From Methylomicrobium lacus LW14 (GTDB taxonomy: Bacteria > Pseudomonadota > Gammaproteobacteria > Methylococcales > Methylomonadaceae), in contig NZ_AZUN01000001.1 of NCBI RefSeq assembly GCF_000527095.1, positions 682,001 to 746,000 of the forward strand: 64,000 bases of DNA. Direction: 5' to 3'. Both the position numbers and the translations under genes were made by a program. Position 1 is the stretch's first letter, and every line of letters starts with the position of its first letter. This document shows, one piece after another, positions 7,032-15,202 of the stretch. The notes under the pieces were generated by a model. That model was not told where the DNA came from. It saw only the letters and a program-made list of their open reading frames with translations, and made no database searches.

Positions 7032-9684
7032 CGGTTCATCCCCACGGGCGTGGGGGACGGAAATTGCAACATCTAACAAATGACTCAGCGGCTGGTTCAT
7101 CCCCACGGGCGTGGGGAACGGTTTACAGGTCGAACATTGACAAGGAAGTCATTCGGTTCATCCCCACGGGCGTGGGGAACGGGGCGGATTTCACCGCCAT
7201 GTTCGACGAAAATATCGGTTCATCCCCACGGGCGTGGGGAACGGGCCGCTACGGACTGAAACCTGATTAGATGCGACGGTTCATCCCCACGGGCGTGGGG
7301 AACGGCGCACCGGCGCGCCGACCGCGTTCGACCAGGGCGGTTCATCCCCACGGGCGTGGGGAACGGGGGCCAGGTCGTTTGCGTAACGGCTGTCTTCCGG
7401 GTTCATCCCCACGGGCGTGGGGAACGGCTCACGAGTTGCGTTCGAGTATGCGAATATCGCGGTTCATCCCCACGGGCGTGGGGAACGGAATTCGCCAGTT
7501 TCCGTGGGGACAAGAAACTTCGGTTCATCCCCACGGGCGTGGGGAACGGTCTCAAATCTCGCTACTCTGTCGGTACACTACCGGTTCATCCCCACGGGCG
7601 TGGGGAACGGGATAGCGTATGCACCCCGCGCCTGATCGCAACTGGTTCATCCCCACGGGCGTGGGGAACGGGTGACAAAATCGTCAAAAACTGACGTTGT
7701 GAACGGTTCATCCCCACGGGCGTGGGGAACGGTTTCCTCTGATTGAATGCGATACATTTTTTTGCGGTTCATCCCCACGGGCGTGGGGAACGGCGCCGCG
7801 TGCGCTCTACCGATTTGGCGATCAGCGGTTCATCCCCACGGGCGTGGGGAACGGTATTGCTCGCGCAGGTGCTGGTCGTAGGCGTCCGGTTCATCCCCAC
7901 GGGCGTGGGGAACGGCGATTATCTCGGCCACGAATTGCAGGCCGCCGCGGTTCATCCCCACGGGCGTGGGGAACGGCGCTCCAAAAGAATCCGCCGTCCG
8001 CTGTGTATCGGTTCATCCCCACGGGCGTGGGGAACGGTGCGTCCATAACATCGTAAATTCCAGCCTGATCGGTTCATCCCCACGGGCGTGGGGAACGGTC
8101 GGTGGCTTCCGGCTTCTTGTCGTCCGGTTTCGGTTCATCCCCACGGGCGTGGGGAACGGGGCGCGAAAATGCCGCTCGTTCACGCCGATCAGGGTTCATC
8201 CCCACGGGCGTGGGGAACGGATCAGATTTACGACGAGCTATTTAGTCCCGGCCGGTTCATCCCCACGGGCGTGGGGAACGGGCTATACGTTCTGTTTGTT
8301 GTTTTTGTTTCTGCGGTTCATCCCCACGGGCGTGGGGAACGGATGCGCGCGGCAGCCTCTTCCAGCTTGATCGACGGTTCATCCCCACGGGCGTGGGGAA
8401 CGGACCGAATCGCGCGCATTGTATCGACTCCCATTCGGTTCATCCCCACGGGCGTGGGGAACGGATTTTGCCGTTAGGATCACGGTTAACCTCGAACGGT
8501 TCATCCCCACGGGCGTGGGGAACGGCGGTAGCGGTGGATTGATAGCATCGGAAAATTCGGTTCATCCCCACGGGCGTGGGGAACGGGGCCATAATTAAAA
8601 GAGGAAGCGAAACACAAACGGTTCATCCCCACGGGCGTGGGGAACGGGCCGGTCTGCTTTTCCCGTTGTTAGCACTCGCCGGTTCATCCCCACGGGCGTG
8701 GGGAACGGGATACCAAAGCAAATTGAGATTCAAAATCGGACGGTTCATCCCCACGGGCGTGGGGAACGGGCGGGTCGCTTTGTTCAATTTTCTATCGCCG
8801 CCGGTTCATCCCCACGGGCGTGGGGAACGGTGCGATATTGGCCTGCGCAATTTCCGCGCTGACGGTTCATCCCCACGGGCGTGGGGAACGGAATCGCCAG
8901 GTAATTATTCATGACTGCCTGCGCGGTTCATCCCCACGGGCGTGGGGAACGGCCGACAGACACCATCGTGGGTGAGCCCGTCTTCGGTTCATCCCCACGG
9001 GCGTGGGGAACGGGTACCAGGACATTGACGCATTTTATGCCATCCCGGTTCATCCCCACGGGCGTGGGGAACGGATGCGCGTTTTCCGGCTGCCCATCTA
9101 CATACACGGTTCATCCCCACGGGCGTGGGGAACGGGGGGGATTTTGATGCAAACTGCCGCTAGTGGCCGGTTCATCCCCACGGGCGTGGGGAACGGCCAT
9201 AAGTCTGGTCGATAAACCCATCCTGGTACGGTTCATCCCCACGGGCGTGGGGAACGGTTTCAAATCGACTGGAAATTCCATGGTGAATCCGGTTCATCCC
9301 CACGGGCGTGGGGAACGGACTTACAAGCTGACGGATAAGAAATCCGCAGTCGGTTCATCCCCACGGGCGTGGGGAACGGAAGAACTGGGAAACCGTACTG
9401 ATTGGCCTGGACGGTTCATCCCCACGGGCGTGGGGAACGGCTCTCAATCATGGTGAATTTTTTATTCATTTTCGGTTCATCCCCACGGGCGTGGGGAACG
9501 GAACCCTCCCATTGCACCAATATCAATCTCAGACGGTTCATCCCCACGGGCGTGGGGAACGGTTTCGCGCCGCCTTTCTTAACCCGCCTGACAGCGGTTC
9601 ATCCCCACGGGCGTGGGGAACGGAGTTCCTTAGCGTCTTGGCTGCCGGCTTCGAGCGGTTCATCCCCACGGGCGTGGGGAACGG
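7032..9684 (-). CRISPR. type I-E CRISPR array, 44 repeats of 29 bp and 43 spacers
   Basis: Repeats of 29 bp recur every 61 bp; spacers are 32 bp, except the third from the left (7183-7215), which is 33 bp. On the minus strand the repeat has a GC-rich stem (CCCCACG paired with CGTGGGG) and ends in GATGAACCG, typical for type I-E. Transcription should be leftward from the leader at 9685-9769. The outermost left repeat (7032-7060) has one A-to-G change, as expected for the oldest repeat. Four repeats (starts 7093, 7399, 7643, 8192) differ only at the base that touches the spacer on the 5' side of the crRNA. No two spacers look the same by eye. No spacer target was identified, because that needs a database search. 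Confidence 0.99.
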
Positions 9685-9769
9685 ACTTATCCTAACATAT
9701 TGTTAGTCAAAAGAAATAATCGCCTCGAATTTTCTACCGAATTTTTCCGGGTTTTTAAAGGTTAAATTG
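9685..9769 (-). promoter_or_regulatory. CRISPR leader with a small inverted repeat next to the first repeat
   Basis: About 85 bp of AT-rich DNA between the end of cas2 and the first (newest) repeat. It is the expected place for the array promoter and for the Cas1-Cas2 integration signals. An inverted repeat CTAACA-tat-TGTTAG lies at 9692-9706, eight bases from the repeat boundary, a possible leader-anchoring or protein-binding site. The segment with TTTAAAAA and AATTTAACC near 9755-9768 resembles an IHF-type AT-rich bend site, but I cannot prove this. Confidence 0.8.
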
Positions 9770-10075
9770 TTAAAGAGCATTTTCATCTTTTGGGTCTTCC
9801 GCGGGATAAAAAGAAACCAGTTTCAGTCCGTCCAGTTCAACCGGCAGGCGGCGGTTTTTGCCTAATGTCATGAAGTCAAAGCCGGATTCGGTGTTGGTGG
9901 TCCAGACCATCACCGCATTGCCTTCTTCTATGCCGTTTTCGATATGCGACCAGATCATCTCTCTAACTTTCACCGATAAGTCGCCGACATAAACGCCCGC
10001 GCGAATCTCGATCAGCCAGACGGCCAGGCGTCCGCGTAATCGAGGCGGGACGTTTTCAACTACGATGACCAACAT
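9770..10075 (-). CDS. cas2: CRISPR-associated protein Cas2 (type I-E)
   Basis: 101 residues, matching Cas2e length. It starts MLVIVVENVPPRLRGRLAVW and contains IEIRAGVYVGDLSVKVREMIW, both conserved in the E. coli-type Cas2 family (CRISPR_Cas2/CasD_3). Cas2 forms the central dimer of the Cas1-Cas2 integrase that inserts new spacers at the leader end. It overlaps the end of cas1 by 20 nt and is the last cas gene before the leader. Confidence 0.97.
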   Translation of the reverse strand: MLVIVVENVPPRLRGRLAVWLIEIRAGVYVGDLSVKVREMIWSHIENGIEEGNAVMVWTTNTESGFDFMTLGKNRRLPVELDGLKLVSFYPAEDPKDENAL

Positions 10076-10967
10076 CGCCGATGCTCTCTGAATTGGGAAT
10101 TGCAGGGCCGATGGATTCCTCGGTGGGCTGGGGTATTTCCAACTCGCCGGCGGCCAAGACGTCTTCTATGGTGGGGATGATTTTCTTCAGGATTTTGGTT
10201 TGACGGAAAATATCGCGGCACATCAGCCGAACTTCCCGTTCCGGGTCGCGATAATTCTTCGCGGCGATTTTAAAGGCGTGCGGGATAATTTCGTCGAATT
10301 TGAACAAGTCGGCAATGTCGTAAACGAACGATAATGGCTTGCCGGTATGGATGAAGCCGATTGCCGGTGCGTAGCCGGCGGCCAGCACTGCGGCTTCGCT
10401 GATGCCGTATAAACAGGCGGTGGCCGAGCTGATACAGCGATTGGCCGTATCGCTGTTGTCCCATTGCGTGTGGTCGTAATTGCGGCCTTTCCACTCGACG
10501 CCGGCCTGTTTGGCCAAGAGGTCGTACAATTTTTTCACGCGCGCGCCTTCGATGCCGCGGAGTTGTTCGACACTACGGCGTTCGGGCGGTTTTTCGCCGA
10601 AGCGGATCTCGTACATTTTGCGCACGACTTTGAGTCTGGCGGCATCGTCCAGCGCCAATTTGGCCTGGTAGAGCAGGCGGTCGGCGCGCGCCCCGCCCGG
10701 TTGGCCCGATGCATACAGTCTGACGCCGGCTTCGCCGACCCAGACCAATAGCGTGCCCGCTCTGGCTGCCAGGGCGGCGGCATGATGGGATACGCGCGTG
10801 CCCGGCTCCAGCATGATGCAGGCGATGCTGCCGACCGGAATATGGGTGCGGATGCCGGTTTCGTCGATCACGACGAAAGCGCCGTCTTTAACGTCGATCT
10901 GGCCTTTTTCGATGAATACCATCGAAACGCGTTCTTTCATCGCGATGGGTTTAAGCGGTGGTAGCAT
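10056..10967 (-). CDS. cas1: CRISPR-associated integrase Cas1 (type I-E)
   Basis: 303 residues. Conserved residues line up with E. coli Cas1 shifted by one: Glu140 (in LRGIEGARVK), His207 (IGFIHTGK) and Asp217/Asp220 (FVYDIADLF). These are the metal-binding catalytic residues that carry out spacer integration. The segment DNSDTANRCISSATACLYG is also typical. Its start lies 31 nt inside the upstream MNT-nucleotidyltransferase gene, so cas1 is not directly preceded by cas6e as in the standard I-E order. Confidence 0.97.
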   Translation of the reverse strand: MLPPLKPIAMKERVSMVFIEKGQIDVKDGAFVVIDETGIRTHIPVGSIACIMLEPGTRVSHHAAALAARAGTLLVWVGEAGVRLYASGQPGGARADRLLYQAKLALDDAARLKVVRKMYEIRFGEKPPERRSVEQLRGIEGARVKKLYDLLAKQAGVEWKGRNYDHTQWDNSDTANRCISSATACLYGISEAAVLAAGYAPAIGFIHTGKPLSFVYDIADLFKFDEIIPHAFKIAAKNYRDPEREVRLMCRDIFRQTKILKKIIPTIEDVLAAGELEIPQPTEESIGPAIPNSESIGDVGHRS

Positions 10968-11398
10968 GACGAATTTCCTGGTTCGATCGAGTCAAGATAG
11001 GTGTGGGCATAATCGAGTTCCATACGGCTATGAATGCGGAGCGTTTCCCGCCAAAGCCTGTTTTCATCACGGCAAAAAATCACCGTATCGGCTTGAATGA
11101 TTTCCCACGCCAACGGGATCGGCGCCTGATTGATGTCGACCACGGAGAGTTGGAAATCGTGCAAACCCAATGCCTGTTGCCAGTCCAGCGCCAAACATTC
11201 GGGCCGCAGCCGCTGTTCTATCGGATCGTCCTTGATGAACCGATTGAATGCCACGGCCAGGTCGTAATCGCTGGACGCATGGGCATTGCCTTTCGCGCGC
11301 GAACCATAGAGCCAGACGACCGCGATGTCCGGGTCACTTTCGGCAAGGGGGACGATTTTTTGCAAGAGTTCATCCATCATCAAGGCCATGTCAATCAT
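10937..11398 (-). CDS. MNT-type nucleotidyltransferase (MntA-like antitoxin-family protein) inside the cas operon
   Basis: 153 residues from the ATG at 11398; an ATG at 11389 is the other option. The minimal nucleotidyltransferase motif GSx10DxD is complete: Gly32-Ser33 and Asp44/Asp46 in YGSRAKGNAHASSDYDLAV. MntA-type proteins normally act as antitoxins by AMPylating a HEPN ribonuclease (HepT) encoded next door. No HEPN gene is seen here; the upstream neighbour is a PIN-domain gene whose stop overlaps this start by 8 nt. The 3' end overlaps cas1 by 31 nt. It could modify the PIN toxin, a Cas protein or a tRNA, or be a leftover of a HEPN-MNT pair. Domain call is firm, role is open. Confidence 0.85.
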   Translation of the reverse strand: MIDMALMMDELLQKIVPLAESDPDIAVVWLYGSRAKGNAHASSDYDLAVAFNRFIKDDPIEQRLRPECLALDWQQALGLHDFQLSVVDINQAPIPLAWEIIQADTVIFCRDENRLWRETLRIHSRMELDYAHTYLDSIEPGNSSCYHRLNPSR

Positions 11399-11813
11399 CA
11401 GGAAGCAGCAGATTTTGAAACGGTTTGTGATTCTTCCAGCGGTAGGTTTTAAAGTCGCGCCGGTCTGTTGAAAGAATCCGGCCGTGGCCAAGTTCTTCGG
11501 CCAGAATAACCAGCGAGGCATCGGCCAGGTCCATGGGTAGATCCGCATACTTTTGCATCAGTTTTTGGATATGCGCTAAATGATGCAGTTGAATTTGAAA
11601 TATTTCCACATAGCCAGCCTCGATGGCTTGTAAAAACCGTAACTGACTTTCATTTCCCAATGTTTTACCCAACAAATAACAGGTTTCGGTAATGACCGGC
11701 CATGTGGTTATCAAACCCTCATCCAGCCGTTGCATCACAGCCATCGAATGCGCATGAAAACGGTCCTTGGGATTAAAAAAAGCAAACCAAAAGCCGGTAT
11801 CACTCAATACCAT
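11391..11813 (-). CDS. PIN-domain ribonuclease, VapC-like toxin
   Basis: 140 residues from the ATG at 11813, chosen because the PIN fold begins right there (MVLSDTGFWFAFF). The acidic residues expected for the metal site are present: Asp5, Glu43 (ITETCYLL), Asp98 (DLADASLVILAEE) and Asp117 (ILSTDRRDF). PIN toxins cut tRNA, rRNA or mRNA. It overlaps the preceding ribbon-helix-helix gene by 14 nt and the MNT gene by 8 nt, giving a tightly coupled three-gene set within the cas operon. Sequence appears intact, so an active enzyme is plausible. Confidence 0.88.
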   Translation of the reverse strand: MVLSDTGFWFAFFNPKDRFHAHSMAVMQRLDEGLITTWPVITETCYLLGKTLGNESQLRFLQAIEAGYVEIFQIQLHHLAHIQKLMQKYADLPMDLADASLVILAEELGHGRILSTDRRDFKTYRWKNHKPFQNLLLPDD

Positions 11814-12057
11814 GTTTTTCTTTCCAGCCTTGATACAGGTATTCTTTATAATTGACGGATAAGTCCTCAGGCCCTTCCGCCGTTCCCGCCAGCATTTCAA
11901 TCAGCTTCTGATTTTTTTGCCTGCCGGTTAAAGCGGTTTTTTCGTACAGCAAATCCAAGGCTTGCTTGATAATTTCCGACGTGCTCAAGGAAGTTGCCTG
12001 TTGAATGGCCAGTAGTTTTTGTTCGTGATTTTCGTCTAAACGGGCATTGATTCTCAT
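11800..12057 (-). CDS. ribbon-helix-helix (CopG/RHH) antitoxin
   Basis: 85 residues. The N-terminus MRINARLDENHEQKLLAIQQ followed by TSLSTSEIIKQALDLLYEK is a classic RHH DNA-binding domain: a short beta strand and two helices. The C-terminal part (residues 50-85) with LIEMLAGTAEGPEDLSVNYK would be the toxin-neutralising tail. It precedes the PIN gene and overlaps it by 14 nt, as in VapBC-type modules. The 57 bp upstream, up to cas6e, is AT-rich with a TTTATATAAA palindrome around 12093-12103, where autoregulation could occur. Confidence 0.87.
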   Translation of the reverse strand: MRINARLDENHEQKLLAIQQATSLSTSEIIKQALDLLYEKTALTGRQKNQKLIEMLAGTAEGPEDLSVNYKEYLYQGWKEKHGIE

Positions 12058-12114
12058 AATGTTGCCTTGGTTGTATGACTTGTAATACGCACATTTATAT
12101 AAAGTAATTCGATG

Positions 12115-12843
12115 CTATATTCTTCGAATCATTAGAAAACCACAACCGAAAGCTTTGGATCTGCCTATGCCTCGGTACAACGCTTTAGTGACAAACAGCT
12201 CCGGATCAGTGATTTGCAACACGCCATCATAATCCAAGGTGCTGATTTTGATCTGGCGTTTTTTGAAATGGTGCTGTAGGTAACCTTGCGCGGTCACTGA
12301 CAGCAAACGAAAACCATTTTTTTCGGCGCGCTCCTGCAACCATCTTTCGCCCGCTTTCTGTTCCAGTTCAGCTTGGGAATACAGATGCCTTTCTTCTTCG
12401 CCAAGCGATTTTTTCAAATGCATGACGACATCGTGATGGATTCTTTTCTGCGGCAAAATTTCTTTTTCCCGCAGACCTTTTGCTCGTCTTTGCTCGCGTA
12501 AAACGGCGTTTTCCTCCGCTGTTCTGGCGCGGCTGCTTTGCTCGACAGGGTTGGCGCGTAGACTAAAGCCGAGCGTGTCGCCCGTTCGTAATTGGGGATG
12601 GTAAGATTTGGTTTCGATGATGAAGGAATGGTCGATACTGATTGGCGGATATTTAGACAGCAGATAAAAAACCGGCAAACCTTGTTTATCGCTGTCCTGA
12701 CGAAACAAAAAATCCCGCTTATCGTCAGGTTTATCCTGAAACAGTTTCCACAAAAGCTGATGTAATTGGTAATGATTGTATTGAAACAGTTTGGCGAATT
12801 GCTGCAAATGAACCGGCGAAACCCGAACACGGCTAAAGTACAT
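12115..12843 (-). CDS. cas6e: crRNA endoribonuclease Cas6e (CasE/Cse3)
   Basis: 242 residues from the ATG at 12843, which gives the family start MYFSRVRVSP; longer reading of the frame runs into cas5. His28 in YNHYQLHQLLWKLF lines up with the catalytic His20 of E. coli Cas6e. The C-terminus GIGRSKAFGCGFLMI is the conserved glycine-rich loop. The protein cleaves pre-crRNA at the base of the repeat hairpin and stays bound in Cascade. One base separates its start from the stop of cas5. Confidence 0.96.
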   Translation of the reverse strand: MYFSRVRVSPVHLQQFAKLFQYNHYQLHQLLWKLFQDKPDDKRDFLFRQDSDKQGLPVFYLLSKYPPISIDHSFIIETKSYHPQLRTGDTLGFSLRANPVEQSSRARTAEENAVLREQRRAKGLREKEILPQKRIHHDVVMHLKKSLGEEERHLYSQAELEQKAGERWLQERAEKNGFRLLSVTAQGYLQHHFKKRQIKISTLDYDGVLQITDPELFVTKALYRGIGRSKAFGCGFLMIRRI

Positions 12844-12844
12844 G

Positions 12845-13522
12845 TCAACCTCCCAGCACATAAACGGGGCGCGTGACAAAACGGCGAGTCTTGCCGAATA
12901 ACGGTAGGTCGCGCACTTGCATTTCATGTCCATTTAGCAAAGGCGTTTCGCTGTACAGTGTGCCGTCTTGTTCGATTTGCTTTAATGCCTGTTGCGCAGT
13001 TTCCGCGCTGATGATGGATTCAAACAAAGGGCGTTGCAAAGGGCAGGAACGGCGTCCCAGATACGGCGTGTATTTCGGTTTTTTAATGGCTTGCAGCACG
13101 CGCTCTAAACTGTATTCGGCAAGTTCTTTAAAGGACAATGCCAAGGTGAATTCAGCATCGCATAAATATTCGCGGCGCGAAACAATCGCATCCTCGCGCT
13201 TGCCGCCATCGGCGCGGCGGGCATCGAGCACGGTGTGATAGTCCGTCATTTTATGTAACGATACCGTTCTAAGTTTTCGTTCGCCCTTAAAATGCCGATG
13301 CTCGACATGCCGTAGTCGATGCGCCAACACCGTCAATTCAAAGCTTTCGTTCAACAACTTCAGTTGTTCCGGCTGTTCGCGCACAATACCCAAACACGCC
13401 CCAAGCAAGCCGATGACTGCGCTACGGGTAGGAAATATCAAGCTGGGCCGATAGTCTTCATAGGTATGGCCGCCCCAAGCCTGCATGGCACCCTGACATT
13501 TGAGGATTAAAAATTCCGGCAT
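12845..13522 (-). CDS. cas5e: Cascade subunit Cas5 (CasD, type I-E)
   Basis: 225 residues. The N-terminus PEFLILKCQGAMQAWGGHTY and the following RPSLIFPTRSAVIGLLGACL are hallmarks of Cas5e; this protein caps the 5' handle of the crRNA. YLGRRSCPLQRPLF near residue 165 is also typical. It follows cas7 with a 2-base gap and precedes cas6e with a 1-base gap, the standard I-E order. Confidence 0.96.
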   Translation of the reverse strand: MPEFLILKCQGAMQAWGGHTYEDYRPSLIFPTRSAVIGLLGACLGIVREQPEQLKLLNESFELTVLAHRLRHVEHRHFKGERKLRTVSLHKMTDYHTVLDARRADGGKREDAIVSRREYLCDAEFTLALSFKELAEYSLERVLQAIKKPKYTPYLGRRSCPLQRPLFESIISAETAQQALKQIEQDGTLYSETPLLNGHEMQVRDLPLFGKTRRFVTRPVYVLGG

Positions 13523-13524
13523 CG

Positions 13525-14688
13525 TTAAACCTCGCCCTCTTGCTTCAACCAGTTTTCGAGTTTGCTCAGTGACGGGCAGGCTTGGCCCGCTAACTTAGCC
13601 GTGTCGTGTAAACTGAAAAAGGCGACCTGATCTTGTAATTCGTAGCCTTGGTAAACGCTTTCTTTGTAATTAATAAATTGCTCGATCGACGGTTTGAGAA
13701 AGCCGTTTTTGCTTTTTATCGGTTCTTCAAACGCATTCGCCAAGGAAATCGGCTGATCGCTCAATGCAACACAGACAAAATCGGCCGGGTTATCGGCCGC
13801 GGTACTGTTGCGTTTGGCATCGGGGATGACGGTGGCGAGCATGTGCAATGTGTGCGCGGCAATTTCCAGGGCTTTTTCGCGGCTGACTTCGCCGAGATTT
13901 TCCTGCAATTGTCCAAGGTTTAACGACGCATACCGGTAAAACACGCCGGCGCTGAATTCCTGGGTATCCAAGTGCGCGGAGCCGGTTTCGCCCGCTTCCT
14001 GGGTCAAGTCATCGACGGCGGTAAACCAGTCCAAATCGCCGTCCACGGTATGCGTGGTAATGACATGCGCAACGGCGAGGGCGGCATCAACTGAAGTCAT
14101 GATACCGGAGGTCGCCATGCGGCCCGATAAAGCAATATCGACACTGTTTTGGAAAGCATCGTTAAATTTTTTGAAACTATCTTTTTTGGTTTCTTTTTCC
14201 CAGGCTTTTTGAAATGCCTTGTCGTCCGAATGTTCTGCCTGAAGTCGCATATACATCTCGCAGTATTTTTCTATTTCGTATACCGACCAAGCCGCAACCG
14301 CACCGGATTCGGTGCCCTCCCATTTAGTCCGGTCTACATCATTGCCTTGGCCTTTCTTGATTTTTTCTTCCAGTTCCTTGATTTCCTTAACGCCGGCAAC
14401 TGCCATCAACACAGTGTCAATGACGGACGTGGCAAATTTATCTTTCAACAGCTCGCGGTATTTGTCGCGTAACAAGGTCAGTTGTTTGGTGCGCTCGGAA
14501 GGCTTGCCGAATTGATCTTCGTAGTATGCCGAGGTGCGTAATGCACGTTTTAAACTCTGGCTGGAAATTCGCACCCGGCGCGTGCCGCCGAAAATCGCGG
14601 TTTTCTGCATGCCCATGTCGTCGCGGTTCAGGCATGAAGGACTGTGTGACATCAAAATATGAAAGTTGACGAAGTTTTTATTGGACAT
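13525..14688 (-). CDS. cas7e: Cascade backbone subunit Cas7 (CasC/Cse4, type I-E)
   Basis: 387 residues. It starts MSNKNFVNFHILMSHSPSCL and has FGGTRRVRISSQSLKRALR, the Cas7e signature, and later ALSGRMATSGIMTSVDAALA with AHVITTHTVDGDLDWFTAVDD in the central part. Six copies normally form the helical backbone that binds the crRNA spacer. Its start overlaps the DUF2442 gene by 11 nt, so the normal cse2-cas7 junction is interrupted by two small genes. Confidence 0.97.
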   Translation of the reverse strand: MSNKNFVNFHILMSHSPSCLNRDDMGMQKTAIFGGTRRVRISSQSLKRALRTSAYYEDQFGKPSERTKQLTLLRDKYRELLKDKFATSVIDTVLMAVAGVKEIKELEEKIKKGQGNDVDRTKWEGTESGAVAAWSVYEIEKYCEMYMRLQAEHSDDKAFQKAWEKETKKDSFKKFNDAFQNSVDIALSGRMATSGIMTSVDAALAVAHVITTHTVDGDLDWFTAVDDLTQEAGETGSAHLDTQEFSAGVFYRYASLNLGQLQENLGEVSREKALEIAAHTLHMLATVIPDAKRNSTAADNPADFVCVALSDQPISLANAFEEPIKSKNGFLKPSIEQFINYKESVYQGYELQDQVAFFSLHDTAKLAGQACPSLSKLENWLKQEGEV

Positions 14689-14941
14689 GCGTTTCTTCCT
14701 GTACGTGTTGAATCAGGTTGTGTAAAAATTCCGGAGCCAAATCCGCGCCGTTTGCCCAGACGATGGTATCCAGATCTTTGTCCAGCCTGACTTGGCTGAA
14801 TAACACTGGATCCTTTAACGGCTCGAACATCTCTCCCCAAAGCTCGTTGCTTAAATCGACGATACCGGCGACGCCATCGTTAAACGTCAGTTTGAGTTGA
14901 TAGTTTTGCAGGTATTGAACATCGGTGACATGCAGAATCAT
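14678..14941 (-). CDS. DUF2442 family small protein
   Basis: 87 residues. LKLTFNDGVAGIVDLSNELW and the C-terminal IVWANGADLAPEFLHNLI match the DUF2442 pattern (L-x-F-x-D-G-x-x-x-x-x-D and W-x-N-G-A-D-x-x-P-x-x-L). DUF2442 genes usually sit beside DUF4160 genes in bacterial genomes, and the pair is suspected, not proven, to be a toxin-antitoxin module. Here it lies 3 bp after the DUF4160 gene and overlaps cas7 by 11 nt. Confidence 0.85.
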   Translation of the reverse strand: MILHVTDVQYLQNYQLKLTFNDGVAGIVDLSNELWGEMFEPLKDPVLFSQVRLDKDLDTIVWANGADLAPEFLHNLIQHVQEETHVQ

Positions 14942-14944
14942 GAC

Positions 14945-15202
14945 TTACTCCAAAGGTTGAACGGGATTTAGGGACTGGCGGTTTTGGCAACGTTGCCAGT
15001 TTTCTATCAACTCATCCTGGTGCAAATCTAGCCATTCCAGCACGAGTTGCAAAGCGCGTCTGGGGAATTTGCCCTCGACCACCCCACCTTCAATGGTGAC
15101 AATGATTTCGTATTCGCCGTATTTGGCATGGAAGTGTGGCGGTGCATGGTCCGACCAGTACATGGTGATGACAATCCCGAGAAAGCGGCTAATAATCGGC
15201 AT
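14945..15202 (-). CDS. DUF4160 family small protein
   Basis: 85 residues from the ATG at 15202, chosen because the family begins MPxISRFxGI. The core motif ITMYWSDHAPPHFHAKYGEY is diagnostic of DUF4160 (Y-x-x-D-H-x-P-P-H-F-H-x-x-Y). The C-terminus LVLEWLDLHQDELIENW is also typical. It starts 14 nt inside the end of cse2 and is followed closely by DUF2442. With that gene it forms a two-gene insert within the Cascade block. Confidence 0.88.
   Translation of the reverse strand: MPIISRFLGIVITMYWSDHAPPHFHAKYGEYEIIVTIEGGVVEGKFPRRALQLVLEWLDLHQDELIENWQRCQNRQSLNPVQPLE

Noticed and set aside
7028..9706. Many open frames rich in HPHGRGER, GSSPRAWGT and FIPTGVGNG
   Set aside because: They are translations of the 29-bp CRISPR repeat in three frames; such peptides are known database artefacts.
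10937..12057. A HEPN (HepT) toxin that would complete the MNT gene
   Set aside because: I searched the neighbouring frames for the RxxxxH-type HEPN motif and a 110-140-residue helical protein and found none.
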